DNA of 64,000 bases from NCBI RefSeq assembly GCF_965200585.1, contig NZ_OZ241361.1, one strand, 5' to 3'. Position numbers and translations under genes: made by a program. Below are positions 19,531 through 27,240 of the stretch, one piece after another; position 1 is the stretch's first letter, and each line of letters starts with the position of its first letter. The DNA comes from Bacterioplanoides sp965200585. GTDB taxonomy: Bacteria > Pseudomonadota > Gammaproteobacteria > Pseudomonadales > Oceanobacteraceae. Below the pieces are notes generated by a model. That model was not told the DNA's origin and ran no database searches. It was given only the letters and a program-made list of their open reading frames with translations.

Positions 19531-20949
19531 TTACACATCCAGTAGCTTGCCCGGGTTCATCACATTATTTGGATCAAACGCCAGCTTCACCGCTTTCATA
19601 TAAGCCATTTCCGCAGCCGAGCGGGTGTATTCCAGATACGGCTTTTTGGTCATGCCCACACCGTGTTCGGCAGAGACAGAACCCTGGTATTTTTCAACAA
19701 TTTCAAATACCCAGGTCGATACCTTGGCACACTTCTCGAAGAATTCTTCTTTTGCCAGACCTTCTGGCTTAAGAATATTCAGGTGCAGGTTGCCGTCACC
19801 AATATGGCCGAACCAGATAATCTCGAAGTCCGGATACTCACGGGTAACCACTTCATCAATATCGCGCAGGAATGGCGGCACTTTAGAAACCACCACTGAA
19901 ATATCATTTTTGTACGGCGTCCATTCGGAAATGGTCTCAGAGATATCTTCACGCAAGCGCCACAGATTCGCCGCCTGAGTTTCTGACTGGCTGATCACAC
20001 CATCAACCACCCAGCCTTGCTCAACGCATTGTTCGAACATGGTCATCGCCTGATCCATATCGGCATCGGTCAGAGATTCAAATTCAATCAGGGCGTAGAA
20101 GTCGGTACTGGTTTCAAACGGAGCCGGAACATCGCCACGCGCCAGCACTTTCTGCATGGCTTTATCAGAGAAGAATTCAAACGCGGTCAGGTCCATGCTC
20201 GACTGGAACTGACTCAATACGTTCATCACGTTATCCAACTCAGGAATACCCAACACTAAAACCGTCAGGTTTTTTGGCTGACGCGTCAGGCGCATAGTTG
20301 CTTCGGTCACAAAACCCAGAGTGCCTTCGCCACCAATAAACAACTGGCGCATGTCGTAACCCGTGTTGTTTTTCATCAGGTCTTTATTCAACTCAAGGAT
20401 ATCACCCTTGCCAGTCACAACCGTCAGGCCCGCTACCCAATCACGGGTCATGCCCCATTTAATGACTTTAATACCGCCGGCATTGGTGGAAATATTACCG
20501 CCAATCTGGCTTGAGCCAGCGGATGCAAAATCAACCGGATAAAACAGATCATTATCTTCGGCAAAGGTTTGCAGCTGCTCAGTAATCACACCCGCGCCAC
20601 ACTTAACCGTGCGGTCGGTAGCGTTAAAATCGGTGATTTGATTCATGTAGTCGAAAGCCACCACAATTTCACCATTAGCCGCCACAGCACCAGCACTTAA
20701 CCCCGTACGACCACCGGATGGCACCAGCGCCAGCTGATGCTTATTGGCCAGCTGAACAACCTGTTGCACCTGCTCAGTGGTTTTCGGAAACACAATCGCG
20801 CTTGGTTTTGGCGGATAAATTTTGGTCCAGTCTTTACCAAAGGTTTCCAGTGAATCCGCATCGGTACGCACTTTATCGTCGCCAACAATGGCTGACAGCT
20901 GTTCAATCAATGCGTCCTGAGAAAGGGGGGCTTGCGTCTGAGTGGTCAT
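19531..20949 (-). CDS. FAD-linked D-2-hydroxyglutarate dehydrogenase family
   Basis: A 472-residue flavoprotein oxidises a D-2-hydroxyacid and passes electrons onward, in many homologues to ETF or quinone. The FAD_binding_4 domain (about 40-220) shows PSGGRTGLSAGAV, a PVDFASAGSSQIGGNIS segment, and GGEGTLGFVTEA. The FAD-oxidase C domain has GHIGDGNLHLNI, SAEHGVGMTK and the closing FDPNNVMNPGKLLDV. D-lactate dehydrogenases share these motifs. I favour D-2-hydroxyglutarate because the gene is divergent from serA, whose product makes D-2-hydroxyglutarate as a side activity; a coupled SerA/D2HGDH pair is established in Pseudomonas stutzeri. The substrate is inferred. Confidence 0.8.
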   Translation of the reverse strand: MTTQTQAPLSQDALIEQLSAIVGDDKVRTDADSLETFGKDWTKIYPPKPSAIVFPKTTEQVQQVVQLANKHQLALVPSGGRTGLSAGAVAANGEIVVAFDYMNQITDFNATDRTVKCGAGVITEQLQTFAEDNDLFYPVDFASAGSSQIGGNISTNAGGIKVIKWGMTRDWVAGLTVVTGKGDILELNKDLMKNNTGYDMRQLFIGGEGTLGFVTEATMRLTRQPKNLTVLVLGIPELDNVMNVLSQFQSSMDLTAFEFFSDKAMQKVLARGDVPAPFETSTDFYALIEFESLTDADMDQAMTMFEQCVEQGWVVDGVISQSETQAANLWRLREDISETISEWTPYKNDISVVVSKVPPFLRDIDEVVTREYPDFEIIWFGHIGDGNLHLNILKPEGLAKEEFFEKCAKVSTWVFEIVEKYQGSVSAEHGVGMTKKPYLEYTRSAAEMAYMKAVKLAFDPNNVMNPGKLLDV

Positions 20950-21036
20950 GAGTTCGTCCAGCTAGATGAAACTTCTTCACCTCAAGTTGAAAAATCTTCG
21001 CCGCAAATTCGTTGAGAACGAGAGATAAACGCGACT

Positions 21037-21075
21037 TTGAGGCTCACTTTATGAGCGGCGTATGCTAGCATACGC
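21037..21075 (+). promoter_or_regulatory. serA promoter overlapped by an 18-bp palindrome
   Basis: TTGAGG (21037-21042) and TATGCT (21061-21066) are spaced by 18 nt. A perfect palindrome, GCGTATGCTAGCATACGC, occupies 21058-21075 and covers the -10 element, as expected of a repressor operator. Downstream, an 8-bp stem (21160-21167 with 21186-21193) could form in the serA leader. The regulator is unknown. Confidence 0.55.
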
Positions 21076-21240
21076 GCCTTATTTTTCAGAGCGATTTCAG
21101 TTCTGAAACCAGAAGCAAAGCTGACCAGTTAGACAACTCATCCCCTTTGCTGACAGCCACTGGTGTGATGTTGAATCGGAATTACCACACCAGCGCAAAC
21201 GACAGAATTCGTTTATTACTGACTGTAAATAGGTACCACC

Positions 21241-22470
21241 ATGACTCAAACGTCTCTCGACAAAAGCAAGATCAAGCTTCTCTTGTTAGAAGGTGTTCAT
21301 CAGTCCGCGTTAGACACTCTGAACGCGGCCGGTTACACCAACATCGAGTACCTGAAGACCTCGCTGCCAGATGATGAATTAAAAGAGCGTATTAAAGACG
21401 CACACTTCATTGGCATTCGCTCCCGTACCCAGCTGACCGAAGAAATCTTCGCCGCAGCGGAAAAACTGATTGCGGTGGGTTGCTTCTGCATTGGCACCAA
21501 CCAGGTTGACCTGAAAGCGGCGACCAAACGTGGTATTGCGGTATTTAACGCACCGTATTCCAACACTCGCTCCGTTGCCGAGCTGTCCATTGCTGAAATC
21601 ATTATGCTGATGCGTGGTGTACCAGCGAAAAATGCTGAATGTCACCGTGGTGGCTGGAGCAAATCAGCGGTTAATTCTTACGAGATCCGTGGCAAAAAGC
21701 TGGGCATCGTCGGTTACGGCAGCATTGGTACTCAGCTATCTGTTATGGCCGAAAGCCTGGGTATGGAAGTGTATTTCTACGATGTGGTTACCAAGCTGCC
21801 GATTGGCAACGCCACTCAGGTCGGTTCACTGAATGAGCTGCTGAACATCGCTGACGTGGTTTCCCTGCACGTCCCTGAAACCACAGCGACCAAATGGATG
21901 ATGGGTCCGGAGCAATTTGAGCAAATGAAGCAAGGCTCCATTCTGCTGAACGCTTCTCGTGGCACCGTGGTTGATATCGATGCACTGGCCGATGCGGTTC
22001 GCAGCAAGAAGCTGCTGGGCGCTGCCATTGACGTATTCCCGGTTGAACCACGCTCCAACGACGAAGAATTTGAGTCACCGCTGCGTGAGTTCGACAATGT
22101 TATCCTGACCCCACATGTGGGTGGTTCCACCATGGAAGCGCAGGAAAACATCGGTAAAGAAGTGGGCGAGAAGCTGGCTCAATACAGTGATAACGGCACC
22201 ACCACCTCTTCCGTGAACTTCCCGGAAGTGGCATTGCCGTCCAACCCGGACGTTCACCGTATCCTGCACATTCACAAAAATGTTCCGGGTGTGATGAACG
22301 CCATCAACAGCATCTTCGCAGAAAACAATATCAACATCTCAGGTCAGTACCTGCAGACTGTTGAAGACGTAGGTTATGTTGTGATCGACGTAGCGGCTGA
22401 TGCCTCTGAACTGGCGCTGGAAAAAATCAAAACCGTTGACGGTACCATCCGCGCTCGCGTGCTGTACTGA
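21241..22470 (+). CDS. serA: D-3-phosphoglycerate dehydrogenase
   Basis: SerA performs the first committed step of serine synthesis, oxidising 3-phosphoglycerate with NAD+. The 409-residue enzyme is the E. coli type with a C-terminal ACT domain for serine feedback. The Rossmann motif is GIVGYGSIGTQLSVMAESLG. Catalytic elements are NASRGTVVDIDAL (Arg), the VEPRSNDEEFESPL region (Glu), and LTPHVGGST (His). ACT starts near GVMNAINSIFAENNINI and ends KTVDGTIRARVLY. SerA enzymes of this type also reduce 2-oxoglutarate to D-2-hydroxyglutarate, which fits the divergent dehydrogenase at 19531-20949. A terminator follows at 22495-22523. Confidence 0.97.
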   Translation: MTQTSLDKSKIKLLLLEGVHQSALDTLNAAGYTNIEYLKTSLPDDELKERIKDAHFIGIRSRTQLTEEIFAAAEKLIAVGCFCIGTNQVDLKAATKRGIAVFNAPYSNTRSVAELSIAEIIMLMRGVPAKNAECHRGGWSKSAVNSYEIRGKKLGIVGYGSIGTQLSVMAESLGMEVYFYDVVTKLPIGNATQVGSLNELLNIADVVSLHVPETTATKWMMGPEQFEQMKQGSILLNASRGTVVDIDALADAVRSKKLLGAAIDVFPVEPRSNDEEFESPLREFDNVILTPHVGGSTMEAQENIGKEVGEKLAQYSDNGTTTSSVNFPEVALPSNPDVHRILHIHKNVPGVMNAINSIFAENNINISGQYLQTVEDVGYVVIDVAADASELALEKIKTVDGTIRARVLY

Positions 22471-22494
22471 TTCAGCGGCTGATTTTCAGCCATT

Positions 22495-22523
22495 AAAAAG
22501 CCATGCTTATGCGTGGCTTTTTT
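22495..22523 (+). terminator. Rho-independent terminator after serA
   Basis: GCCATGC pairs with GCGTGGC (one G-U) around a TTAT loop, flanked by an A-run before and a run of T at 22518-22523 after. Confidence 0.9.
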
Positions 22524-22633
22524 GCCTTCAGGCTTTAGCAACTGTCATTTGTAACCCCTGACATTCCGTTACTTAACCCGCCCTTCTCTGTTTCATACTA
22601 TTAAGCTTCAGCTAACTCTGCTGGAGACTTCTG

Positions 22634-23470
22634 ATGAATACCATTAATTCTGGCGCTGCCAGCAGCCTGATCAATAGCAATAATACGGCGCCTCAATCTC
22701 AGCAGCAGATTGCTTCCGGCCGTCGTATCAATTCAGCTGCCGATGATGCCGCCGGACTGGCCATTGCCACTCGCCTCTCCAGTCAGATCAACGGCAATCA
22801 ACAAGCACAACAAAATGCGATCAACGCGCAGTCATTAATTCAGACCGAAGATGGCGCACTACAAGGCATCAGTGCCGGCTTAGAACGCTTACAGGAAATC
22901 GCAGTACAGCAAGGGAATGGCATTCTGAATGATTCTGATCGCCAGGCACTGACCTCAGAAGCGCAGCAGATCACCGATCAGATCCGGCAAACCACCGAAC
23001 AAAGCCAGTTTAATGGCCGGGCTATTTTTCAGAGCGATAACTTACAGAGCAGTAGCTTACAAAACACCAGAGAAACAGCCGACTTTGAATTTCAGATCGG
23101 TGAAGATGCGGGTGATAGCCTGTCATTAAGCGCCAATACTTTAGCGGATGACCTTAATCAGGCATTAAGTGAGATCGATTTTTCCAGTGCAGACAGCGCT
23201 GATGCCTTGGATACGCTGTCTGGACTGCAGCAGCAAATCAGCGGACGGCAAACCGAATTGGGAGCCGTCAGCAATCGTCTGGACGCCAGCATTAATAACC
23301 TGACGCAAAGCAACGAAAATTCTCAGGCGGCCCGCAGCCGGATTGAGGATGCCGATTTAGCCACCTCAGTCTCTGAACTGATCCGTGGTCAGATTCAGCA
23401 ACAGGCTCAGATTGCCACCCAGTTACAAGCCAATGCCGGAGCTGAAGATGTGCTGAGGTTACTTTCTTAG
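22634..23470 (+). CDS. Compact flagellin, not in a flagellar cluster
   Basis: The protein has the conserved N-terminal flagellin helix region (SGRRINSAADDAAGLAIATR at about 28-47) and the C-terminal D0/D1 helices (SRIEDADLATSVSELIR). The normal variable D2/D3 part is reduced to a short Ser/Asp-rich middle. At 278 residues it is about the minimal flagellin size. GGAGA lies 9 nt before the ATG. No flagellar gene lies nearby; it sits alone between serA and hisF, with terminators on both sides. It may be a minor filament subunit or serve a specialised flagellum. Sequence shows the family; the role is not shown. Confidence 0.88.
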   Translation: MNTINSGAASSLINSNNTAPQSQQQIASGRRINSAADDAAGLAIATRLSSQINGNQQAQQNAINAQSLIQTEDGALQGISAGLERLQEIAVQQGNGILNDSDRQALTSEAQQITDQIRQTTEQSQFNGRAIFQSDNLQSSSLQNTRETADFEFQIGEDAGDSLSLSANTLADDLNQALSEIDFSSADSADALDTLSGLQQQISGRQTELGAVSNRLDASINNLTQSNENSQAARSRIEDADLATSVSELIRGQIQQQAQIATQLQANAGAEDVLRLLS

Positions 23471-23477
23471 CCCCATT

Positions 23478-23505
23478 AAAAAGCCCCGTAAAAACGGGGC
23501 TTTTT
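23478..23505. terminator. Bidirectional terminator between flagellin and hisF
   Basis: GCCCCGT (23483-23489) pairs with ACGGGGC (23494-23500), flanked by A5 and T5, so it serves both the plus-strand flagellin gene and the minus-strand his genes. Confidence 0.92.
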
Positions 23506-23520
23506 AATTCAGCAATATTC

Positions 23521-24309
23521 TCAGTCGAGGCGCATCTCAATTCCGGCATCCGCCATATGCTGCTTAGCTTGCTGTACGGTGTATTCACCAAAATGGAAAA
23601 TACTCGCTGCCAGAACCGCATCGGCATGACCCAGTGTCACACCTTCCGCCAGGTGCTCTAAATTGCCAACACCACCGGACGCAATGACCGGAATATTCAC
23701 CGCATCACTGATCGCACGTGTTACTCCCAGATCAAAACCGGTTTTAACACCATCGCGATCCATACTGGTTAACAAAATTTCACCGGCGCCGTAGTCGGCC
23801 ATTTTAATGGCCCATTCAACCGCATCAATACCGGTTGGCTTACGACCACCATGGGTGAAGATTTCCCATTTGTTTTGCGGGTCACCCAGTTCACCAGAAC
23901 CGGCAACACGCTTGGCATCAATCGCGACCACAATGCACTGAGCGCCAAACTTCTCGGAAGCTTCACGCACAAATTCCGGGTTATACACAGCCGCCGAATT
24001 GATCGATACCTTATCCGCCCCGGCATTTAACATACGGCGGATATCATCCACTTCGCGAATGCCGCCACCAACGGTAAGCGGAATAAAGACATGCTCGGCA
24101 ATGGCCTCGACCATCTGCACCGTAGTGCCACGATCTTCATGGGTCGCGGTAATATCGAGAAAAGTAATTTCGTCAGCGCCTTGCTCATCGTAACGCTTGG
24201 CAACTTCAACCGGGTCACCGGCATCACGAATACCAACAAAGTTAACGCCTTTAACCACACGGCCCTGATCAACATCCAGACAAGGAATAATTCGTTTTGC
24301 TAATGCCAT
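23521..24309 (-). CDS. hisF: Imidazole glycerol phosphate synthase subunit HisF
   Basis: HisF is the cyclase subunit that joins PRFAR with ammonia delivered by HisH to give IGP and AICAR, a histidine biosynthesis step. The 262-residue (beta/alpha)8 barrel has the catalytic Asp in CLDVDQGRVVKG and a second in LTSMDRDGVKTGFD. Phosphate-binding loops are VGGGI and ASGGVGN. It ends 15 nt from the shared terminator. hisH lies 265 nt upstream across a hairpin-rich repeat, and hisA, normally between or beside them, is absent. Confidence 0.97.
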   Translation of the reverse strand: MALAKRIIPCLDVDQGRVVKGVNFVGIRDAGDPVEVAKRYDEQGADEITFLDITATHEDRGTTVQMVEAIAEHVFIPLTVGGGIREVDDIRRMLNAGADKVSINSAAVYNPEFVREASEKFGAQCIVVAIDAKRVAGSGELGDPQNKWEIFTHGGRKPTGIDAVEWAIKMADYGAGEILLTSMDRDGVKTGFDLGVTRAISDAVNIPVIASGGVGNLEHLAEGVTLGHADAVLAASIFHFGEYTVQQAKQHMADAGIEMRLD

Positions 24310-24384
24310 TTATTATCTCTTCAATATAAATCTGGCGATGACAACATTGCCGAAGGGAGAACAACCTATGCGGGACGCTGTGAA

Positions 24385-24532
24385 CACATCCATGTGCGCT
24401 CGTACATGGCATCCATGCCATCTGCGCCCGCTACGATTATTTTCCCTCCGCCAATTTATACATGAGGAAGACGATGTTTGTTTCGGCAGCCGTCTGCCGC
24501 ATGGATGCGGCAGTCGAGTTTACATGGATGTA
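24385..24532. repeat. Cluster of four CATCCATG/CATGGATG hairpins in the hisH-hisF gap
   Basis: The gene-free 24310-24574 interval holds four short hairpins, all with the same two-base loop design. Two are NNNAT-CC-ATNNN: CACAT/ATGTG at 24385-24396 and ATGGCAT/ATGCCAT at 24406-24421. Two are NNNAT-GG-ATNNN: CTGCCGCAT/ATGCGGCAG at 24494-24513 and TACAT/ATGTA at 24521-24532. The first pair and second pair are in opposite orientation, so the whole block is a larger inverted arrangement. It resembles intergenic palindromic repeats I recall from other marine gammaproteobacteria, but no copy number can be seen here. Confidence 0.65.
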
Positions 24533-24574
24533 TTTACAACGTGCTGAAGAAACAAATATCGTGTTCCGGAATAC

Positions 24575-25222
24575 TTAAGCCTGACCGTCCCAGCTCAGGA
24601 AATTCTTTAATAACTGCAAACCATTGTTATGGCTTTTCTCTGGGTGGAACTGCACCGCAAACACATTATCCTGCCCTAATGCCGCATCAAACGATTTACC
24701 ATAAAAACCACGGCCTTTTACCTGACTCTTGTCAGTGGCATCGACATAATAAGAGTGCACAAAATAGAAGCGGCTGCCGTCAGCAATATCCGTCCATAAC
24801 GGATGAGCCAGCGTTTCCACCTGATTCCAGCCCATATGAGGGACTTTCAGGCGCTCGCCGTTTTCTTTCAGGTCATCACCAAAATATTTGACCTGGCCGT
24901 CGAACAGATTCAGGCAATCAACGCCACCGTTTTCTTCGGAGTGACTCATCATCGCCTGCAAACCCACACAAATACCCAGCAAAGGCTTGGTCTTTTTCAC
25001 TTCGGCCACAATCTGATCAATGCCCTGGGCTTTAATCTCACCCATGCAGTCACGAATAGCGCCGACACCCGGCAACACCACATGATCAGCGGCCAGAATT
25101 TCTTCTGGTTTAGAGGTCACTAATACCTGAGTGTCGGGAGCCACTTTCTGTAACGCACCATGTGCGGAGTGCAGGTTGCCCATGCCGTAGTCGATAACAG
25201 CACATACTTTACTCGCAGCCAT
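24575..25222 (-). CDS. hisH: Imidazole glycerol phosphate synthase subunit HisH
   Basis: HisH is the glutaminase partner of HisF (class I amidotransferase). The nucleophile lies in GICVGLQAMM and the His/Glu of the triad in QFHPEKS near the C-terminus. The oxyanion-loop PGVGA and the family start (VIDYGMGNLHSAHGAL) are present. At 215 residues the length is normal. It follows hisB by 3 nt, so the two are cotranscribed. Confidence 0.97.
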   Translation of the reverse strand: MAASKVCAVIDYGMGNLHSAHGALQKVAPDTQVLVTSKPEEILAADHVVLPGVGAIRDCMGEIKAQGIDQIVAEVKKTKPLLGICVGLQAMMSHSEENGGVDCLNLFDGQVKYFGDDLKENGERLKVPHMGWNQVETLAHPLWTDIADGSRFYFVHSYYVDATDKSQVKGRGFYGKSFDAALGQDNVFAVQFHPEKSHNNGLQLLKNFLSWDGQA

Positions 25223-25225
25223 GAG

Positions 25226-25834
25226 TTACAGAGTTCCTTTGGTAGAAGGCATCACACCGGCCATACGAGGATCCTGTTCCACCGCCATGCGCAGTGCCCG
25301 GCCAAACGCTTTAAAAATGGTTTCGGCCTGATGGTGCGCATTAAAGCCCTTCAGGTTGTCGATGTGCAGCGTTACTTTGGCGTGATTCACAAAGCCGTAG
25401 AAGAATTCCCAGAATAACTGAGTATCAAATTTGCCGATGTTGCCACGGGTAAAATCACACTTAAAATCCAGACCCGGGCGACCGGAAAAGTCGATGACAA
25501 CGCGTGACAGTGCCTCGTCTAATGGCACATACGAGTGGCCATAACGTACGATGCCTTTCTTATCGCCAATCGCTTCTGCAAACGCCTGACCCAGAGTAAT
25601 GCCGATATCTTCTACTGTGTGATGATCATCAATATGAGTATCGCCGTCACAATAGATGTCGAGGTCAATTAAACCGTGGCGGGCAATCTGATCCATCATA
25701 TGTTCCAGAAAAGGAACTCCGGTATCAAACTTCGCCTTACCAGTACCATCCAGATTGATGCTGACGCGGATTTTTGTCTCCAGCGTATTTCGCTCAACCG
25801 TTGCACTGCGCTCAACAGCGGCATTAGTGGTCAT
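25226..25834 (-). CDS. hisB: Imidazoleglycerol-phosphate dehydratase
   Basis: The enzyme dehydrates IGP to imidazole acetol phosphate with manganese. It is the short monofunctional form (202 residues) without the phosphatase domain of E. coli HisB. Metal-binding motifs are HIDDHHTVEDIGI and the LEHMMDQIARHG segment; a second HH metal motif is in NAHHQAETIFKAFGRAL. It is first of the hisBH(F) unit, with a divergent gene 97 nt away. Confidence 0.97.
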   Translation of the reverse strand: MTTNAAVERSATVERNTLETKIRVSINLDGTGKAKFDTGVPFLEHMMDQIARHGLIDLDIYCDGDTHIDDHHTVEDIGITLGQAFAEAIGDKKGIVRYGHSYVPLDEALSRVVIDFSGRPGLDFKCDFTRGNIGKFDTQLFWEFFYGFVNHAKVTLHIDNLKGFNAHHQAETIFKAFGRALRMAVEQDPRMAGVMPSTKGTL

Positions 25835-25931
25835 GAACTCAACTCTCGCAAAATTTTGAAAAACGCATTATAAAGCAGCCAGACAAAAAACTCCTGCTTT
25901 TAGATAAGTCGTCAGATCAGAGGTAATCGTT

Positions 25932-26336
25932 ATGCCAGTCCGCTTAGAACATATTCGTCAACCAAACGATGCCGACTGGCAGGATATCGGCAAAATTCAC
26001 CAGGAAACATCCGATAACGGTTTAACAGACACCTCTGAGCAGCTACAGCAAAAACTGGATAACGGCAGCTGGATTCTGGCAGGGCGTTTTAACGATCGCA
26101 TTATCGGCTTGATGATCGCTACTGAAACAGAACAAGGCGTACTACTGGAACAAGCGGCAGTACGCCAGATCACCCAGCGCCGGGGCGTGCTTCATCAGCT
26201 CCTGCACCACACTCAAAAGTGGGCCAAAGAAGAAGAAAAAACCCTTATTATTCAATCACTTCCTGAATACTTGCGAGCAGCAATTGCACATCGCGATTTT
26301 GTTAACAAAAGCAACAACTGGGTATACAATCCCTAG
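25932..26336 (+). CDS. PanZ/PanM-like GNAT-fold protein
   Basis: The 134-residue protein has a reduced GNAT fold like E. coli PanM (PanZ), which triggers PanD self-cleavage and senses acetyl-CoA. Visible features are a central beta hairpin WILAGRFNDRIIGLMIA and the CoA-binding turn VRQITQRRGVLHQLL, which match PanM's IYAARFNERLL and VREVTRRRGVG. AGAGG lies 8 nt upstream of the start. panD is not in this window. It could also be another small acetyltransferase; the PanZ call rests on those two motifs. Confidence 0.6.
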   Translation: MPVRLEHIRQPNDADWQDIGKIHQETSDNGLTDTSEQLQQKLDNGSWILAGRFNDRIIGLMIATETEQGVLLEQAAVRQITQRRGVLHQLLHHTQKWAKEEEKTLIIQSLPEYLRAAIAHRDFVNKSNNWVYNP

Positions 26337-26349
26337 CACTCAGCCAGAG

Positions 26350-26388
26350 TTGTTCCACACAAGGAACAATTATTTTATCTTTTTTTGC
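26350..26388 (+). terminator. Probable terminator after the PanZ-like gene
   Basis: TTGTTCC (26350-26356) pairs with GGAACAA (26363-26369), followed by a T-rich tract up to about 26387. Confidence 0.6.
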
Positions 26389-26456
26389 TTTATTTAATGT
26401 GACGTGGTGCTCATACTGGCTGCCCTATTCAATCGACAGGTACAAGCGAGGTTATT

Positions 26457-27077
26457 ATGAGAATTGCTATTCAGTCACTGATTTCATTTTCGGTTTTTCT
26501 CGCTCTGATGTTTGCTGTTACGGCGCACGCTCAGGAACCAAAAGCCGTTGTAGAAACAGCAACACAGGGTGTTATTGGCGAGCTGACCAAGCTCGACAAA
26601 GAAGACCGTACGGAAGAACAAATTCGTCGTTTAGTTATGACGTATATTGTACCCGCCATTGATCAGGAAAAAATTGCCAAAGGCGCATTAGGCAAACACT
26701 GGAAACGGGCGACTGAAGAGCAACAAACGGCCTTTATTGATAACTTCCGTGAGCTTCAGATTCGCACCTATACCGGCGCTTTTAAAGCCTTTAATGGTGA
26801 AGAGTTTTCATTTGAACCCGCTAAGTTCAATAAAAAGGGAAATCGTGCTCTGGTAAAAGGCAAACTGGTTCAGAATAACGGCAGCGTGGTTCCGATCGAT
26901 TTTCGCTTGTACCGGAATAAAAAGACCCAGCAGTGGTTGGTTTATGATGCCGTTGTTGCCGGGTTAGGTATGGTAAAAACCTATCGTCAGCAGCTTAGCG
27001 AACGCTTACAAACTATCTCTATCGCCGAGTTATTAACCGAACTCTCTCAGGCCGAAACACAACAGGCCAGCCGCTAA
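26457..27077 (+). CDS. MlaC/Ttg2D-family periplasmic phospholipid-binding protein
   Basis: MlaC proteins shuttle phospholipids across the periplasm between the outer membrane and the MlaFEDB transporter. A signal peptide is evident (cleavage near TAHA-QE). The mature part has the family layout: an all-alpha half (VMTYIVPAIDQEKIAKGALGKHW) followed by the beta half with VKGKLV and VPIDFRLYRNKKTQQW and the signature WLVYDAVVAGLGMVKTYR. At 206 residues it is typical. It is solitary: no mlaFED or mlaB adjoins, so it may be a second copy with a different partner. A terminator-like stem (27114-27136) follows. Confidence 0.85.
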   Translation: MRIAIQSLISFSVFLALMFAVTAHAQEPKAVVETATQGVIGELTKLDKEDRTEEQIRRLVMTYIVPAIDQEKIAKGALGKHWKRATEEQQTAFIDNFRELQIRTYTGAFKAFNGEEFSFEPAKFNKKGNRALVKGKLVQNNGSVVPIDFRLYRNKKTQQWLVYDAVVAGLGMVKTYRQQLSERLQTISIAELLTELSQAETQQASR

Positions 27078-27113
27078 AAACACCACTCCATCCGTGTGAC
27101 TCATCTCTGAAAA

Positions 27114-27136
27114 CAGGCAATGCCTCATTGCCTGTC
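27114..27136. terminator. 10-bp hairpin after the MlaC-like gene
   Basis: ACAGGCAATG (27114-27123) pairs perfectly with CATTGCCTGT (27127-27136) around a 3-nt loop. The plus-strand side has no U-run; the minus strand has four U. It is a possible terminator or mRNA 3'-end stabiliser. Confidence 0.5.
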
Positions 27137-27240
27137 TGGCAAAATCAGCTAAGGTTAGATGTTATAGTTTGACTTATGTCAGGCTATATCGGCTTTATTC
27201 GTTTTTGATGCCAGCGCTAATGGAATGAGTTACACCTTTA

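Noticed and set aside
24338..24891. Plus-strand ORFs across the hisF-hisH gap
   Set aside because: They are formed by the hairpin repeats and by the antisense of hisH, with no ribosome site or family.
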